The notes under the pieces are model-generated. The model saw only the letters and a program-made list of their open reading frames with translations. It was not told where the DNA came from and did no database searches. Below, in pieces: positions 63,812-64,000 of a stretch of 64,000 nucleotides of DNA. The DNA is from Bradyrhizobium sp. Gha (lineage in GTDB: Bacteria > Pseudomonadota > Alphaproteobacteria > Rhizobiales > Xanthobacteraceae), in contig NZ_FOQM01000010.1 of assembly GCF_900113735.1 (NCBI RefSeq), positions 109,941-173,940 on the forward strand. Reading direction: 5' to 3'. Position 1 is the stretch's first letter, and each line of letters begins with the position of its first letter. Position numbers and translations under genes: made by a program.

Positions 63812-64000
63812 ATGAGACGACGCGATTTCATGACGCTGGTCGCGGGCGCGGCGACTGCGTGGCCGCTGGCGGCGCGCGCGCAGCAGGTAGGCAAGATTTG
63901 GCGGATCGGCATGCTGGACACGGCCAGCCGCGAGCTCAACTCGGCCAATATGGGCGTGTTTTTAGAAAAACTGCGGGAGTACGGATACGTCGAGGGGAAA
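63812..64000 (+). CDS. ABC transporter substrate-binding protein, 3'-truncated by window edge
   Basis: The first 63 residues are visible. A GGAGGAGG site lies just before ATG 63812. The signal peptide MRRRDFMTLVAGAATAWPLA is the Tat-like type with cleavage after ARA-QQ, followed by WRIGMLDTASRELNSANMG. This start is typical of the large TrpX/DUF-type ABC substrate-binding protein family in Bradyrhizobium. The ligand is unknown. Confidence 0.8.
   Translation, partial: MRRRDFMTLVAGAATAWPLAARAQQVGKIWRIGMLDTASRELNSANMGVFLEKLREYGYVEGK

Overview
The window reads as core chromosome of a high-GC alphaproteobacterium, most likely Bradyrhizobium or a close relative. Pointers are the gene families and their order (a cysteine desulfurase followed by sufB-C-D-S, a DUF59 gene and sufA; an aminotransferase followed by hom and glpX), the two NWTGFY-type outer-membrane barrels, and three kinds of short intergenic repeat that I recall as common in that group. 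I see no phage, insertion sequence, CRISPR array, rRNA or tRNA. About 55 protein genes are supported, mostly single genes and short operons.

Layout. 0-14 kb: cell-wall genes (a truncated N-acetylmuramoyl-alanine amidase and PBP1A), prfB with its programmed +1 frameshift, a dehydrogenase, an orphan amino-acid-binding protein, an M23 peptidase, a peroxiredoxin with a lysine-rich tail and a giant AsmA-like protein. 14-22 kb: DoxX, an MFS carrier, tyrS divergent from anmK, a GST/SMR pair behind a striking triple operator, DUF1697 plus a hydrolase, and a membrane LytTR regulator. 22-29 kb: the complete SUF iron-sulfur cluster operon. 29-38 kb: mixed single genes (TfoX-like, FabA, diguanylate cyclase, RhlE-like helicase, AraC regulator, secreted caspase-like protein, FAD monooxygenase). 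38-44 kb: two paralogous outer-membrane barrels around an SDR gene, then parE and a DedA gene.

44-53 kb: a PaiB-like/argC operon with what looks like an arginine-codon leader peptide and attenuator, a MAPEG gene, PHA synthase, an AlaC-like aminotransferase, hom and glpX. 53-61 kb: a HAD dehalogenase and then a catabolic island: a GntR/FCD repressor divergent from a crotonase-fold protein, a CoA-transferase, a tripartite tricarboxylate transporter and a PdxA-like dehydrogenase, with a matching operator array. 61-64 kb: a small hypothetical gene, a glycosyltransferase, an L,D-transpeptidase, a remnant of a Crp-like regulator and the start of another binding-protein gene.

The observations I rate highest are regulatory: (1) a leaderless 25-codon ORF with five consecutive Arg codons, a consensus promoter and mutually exclusive hairpins ahead of paiB-argC; (2) three copies of ATGCANNTGCAT in and around the promoter of the GST/SMR operon; (3) three helically phased copies of TTTTGAATGCAAAA controlling the GntR island, one of them inside the first structural gene. 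All functional calls rest on motif recognition by eye; no database search was possible.
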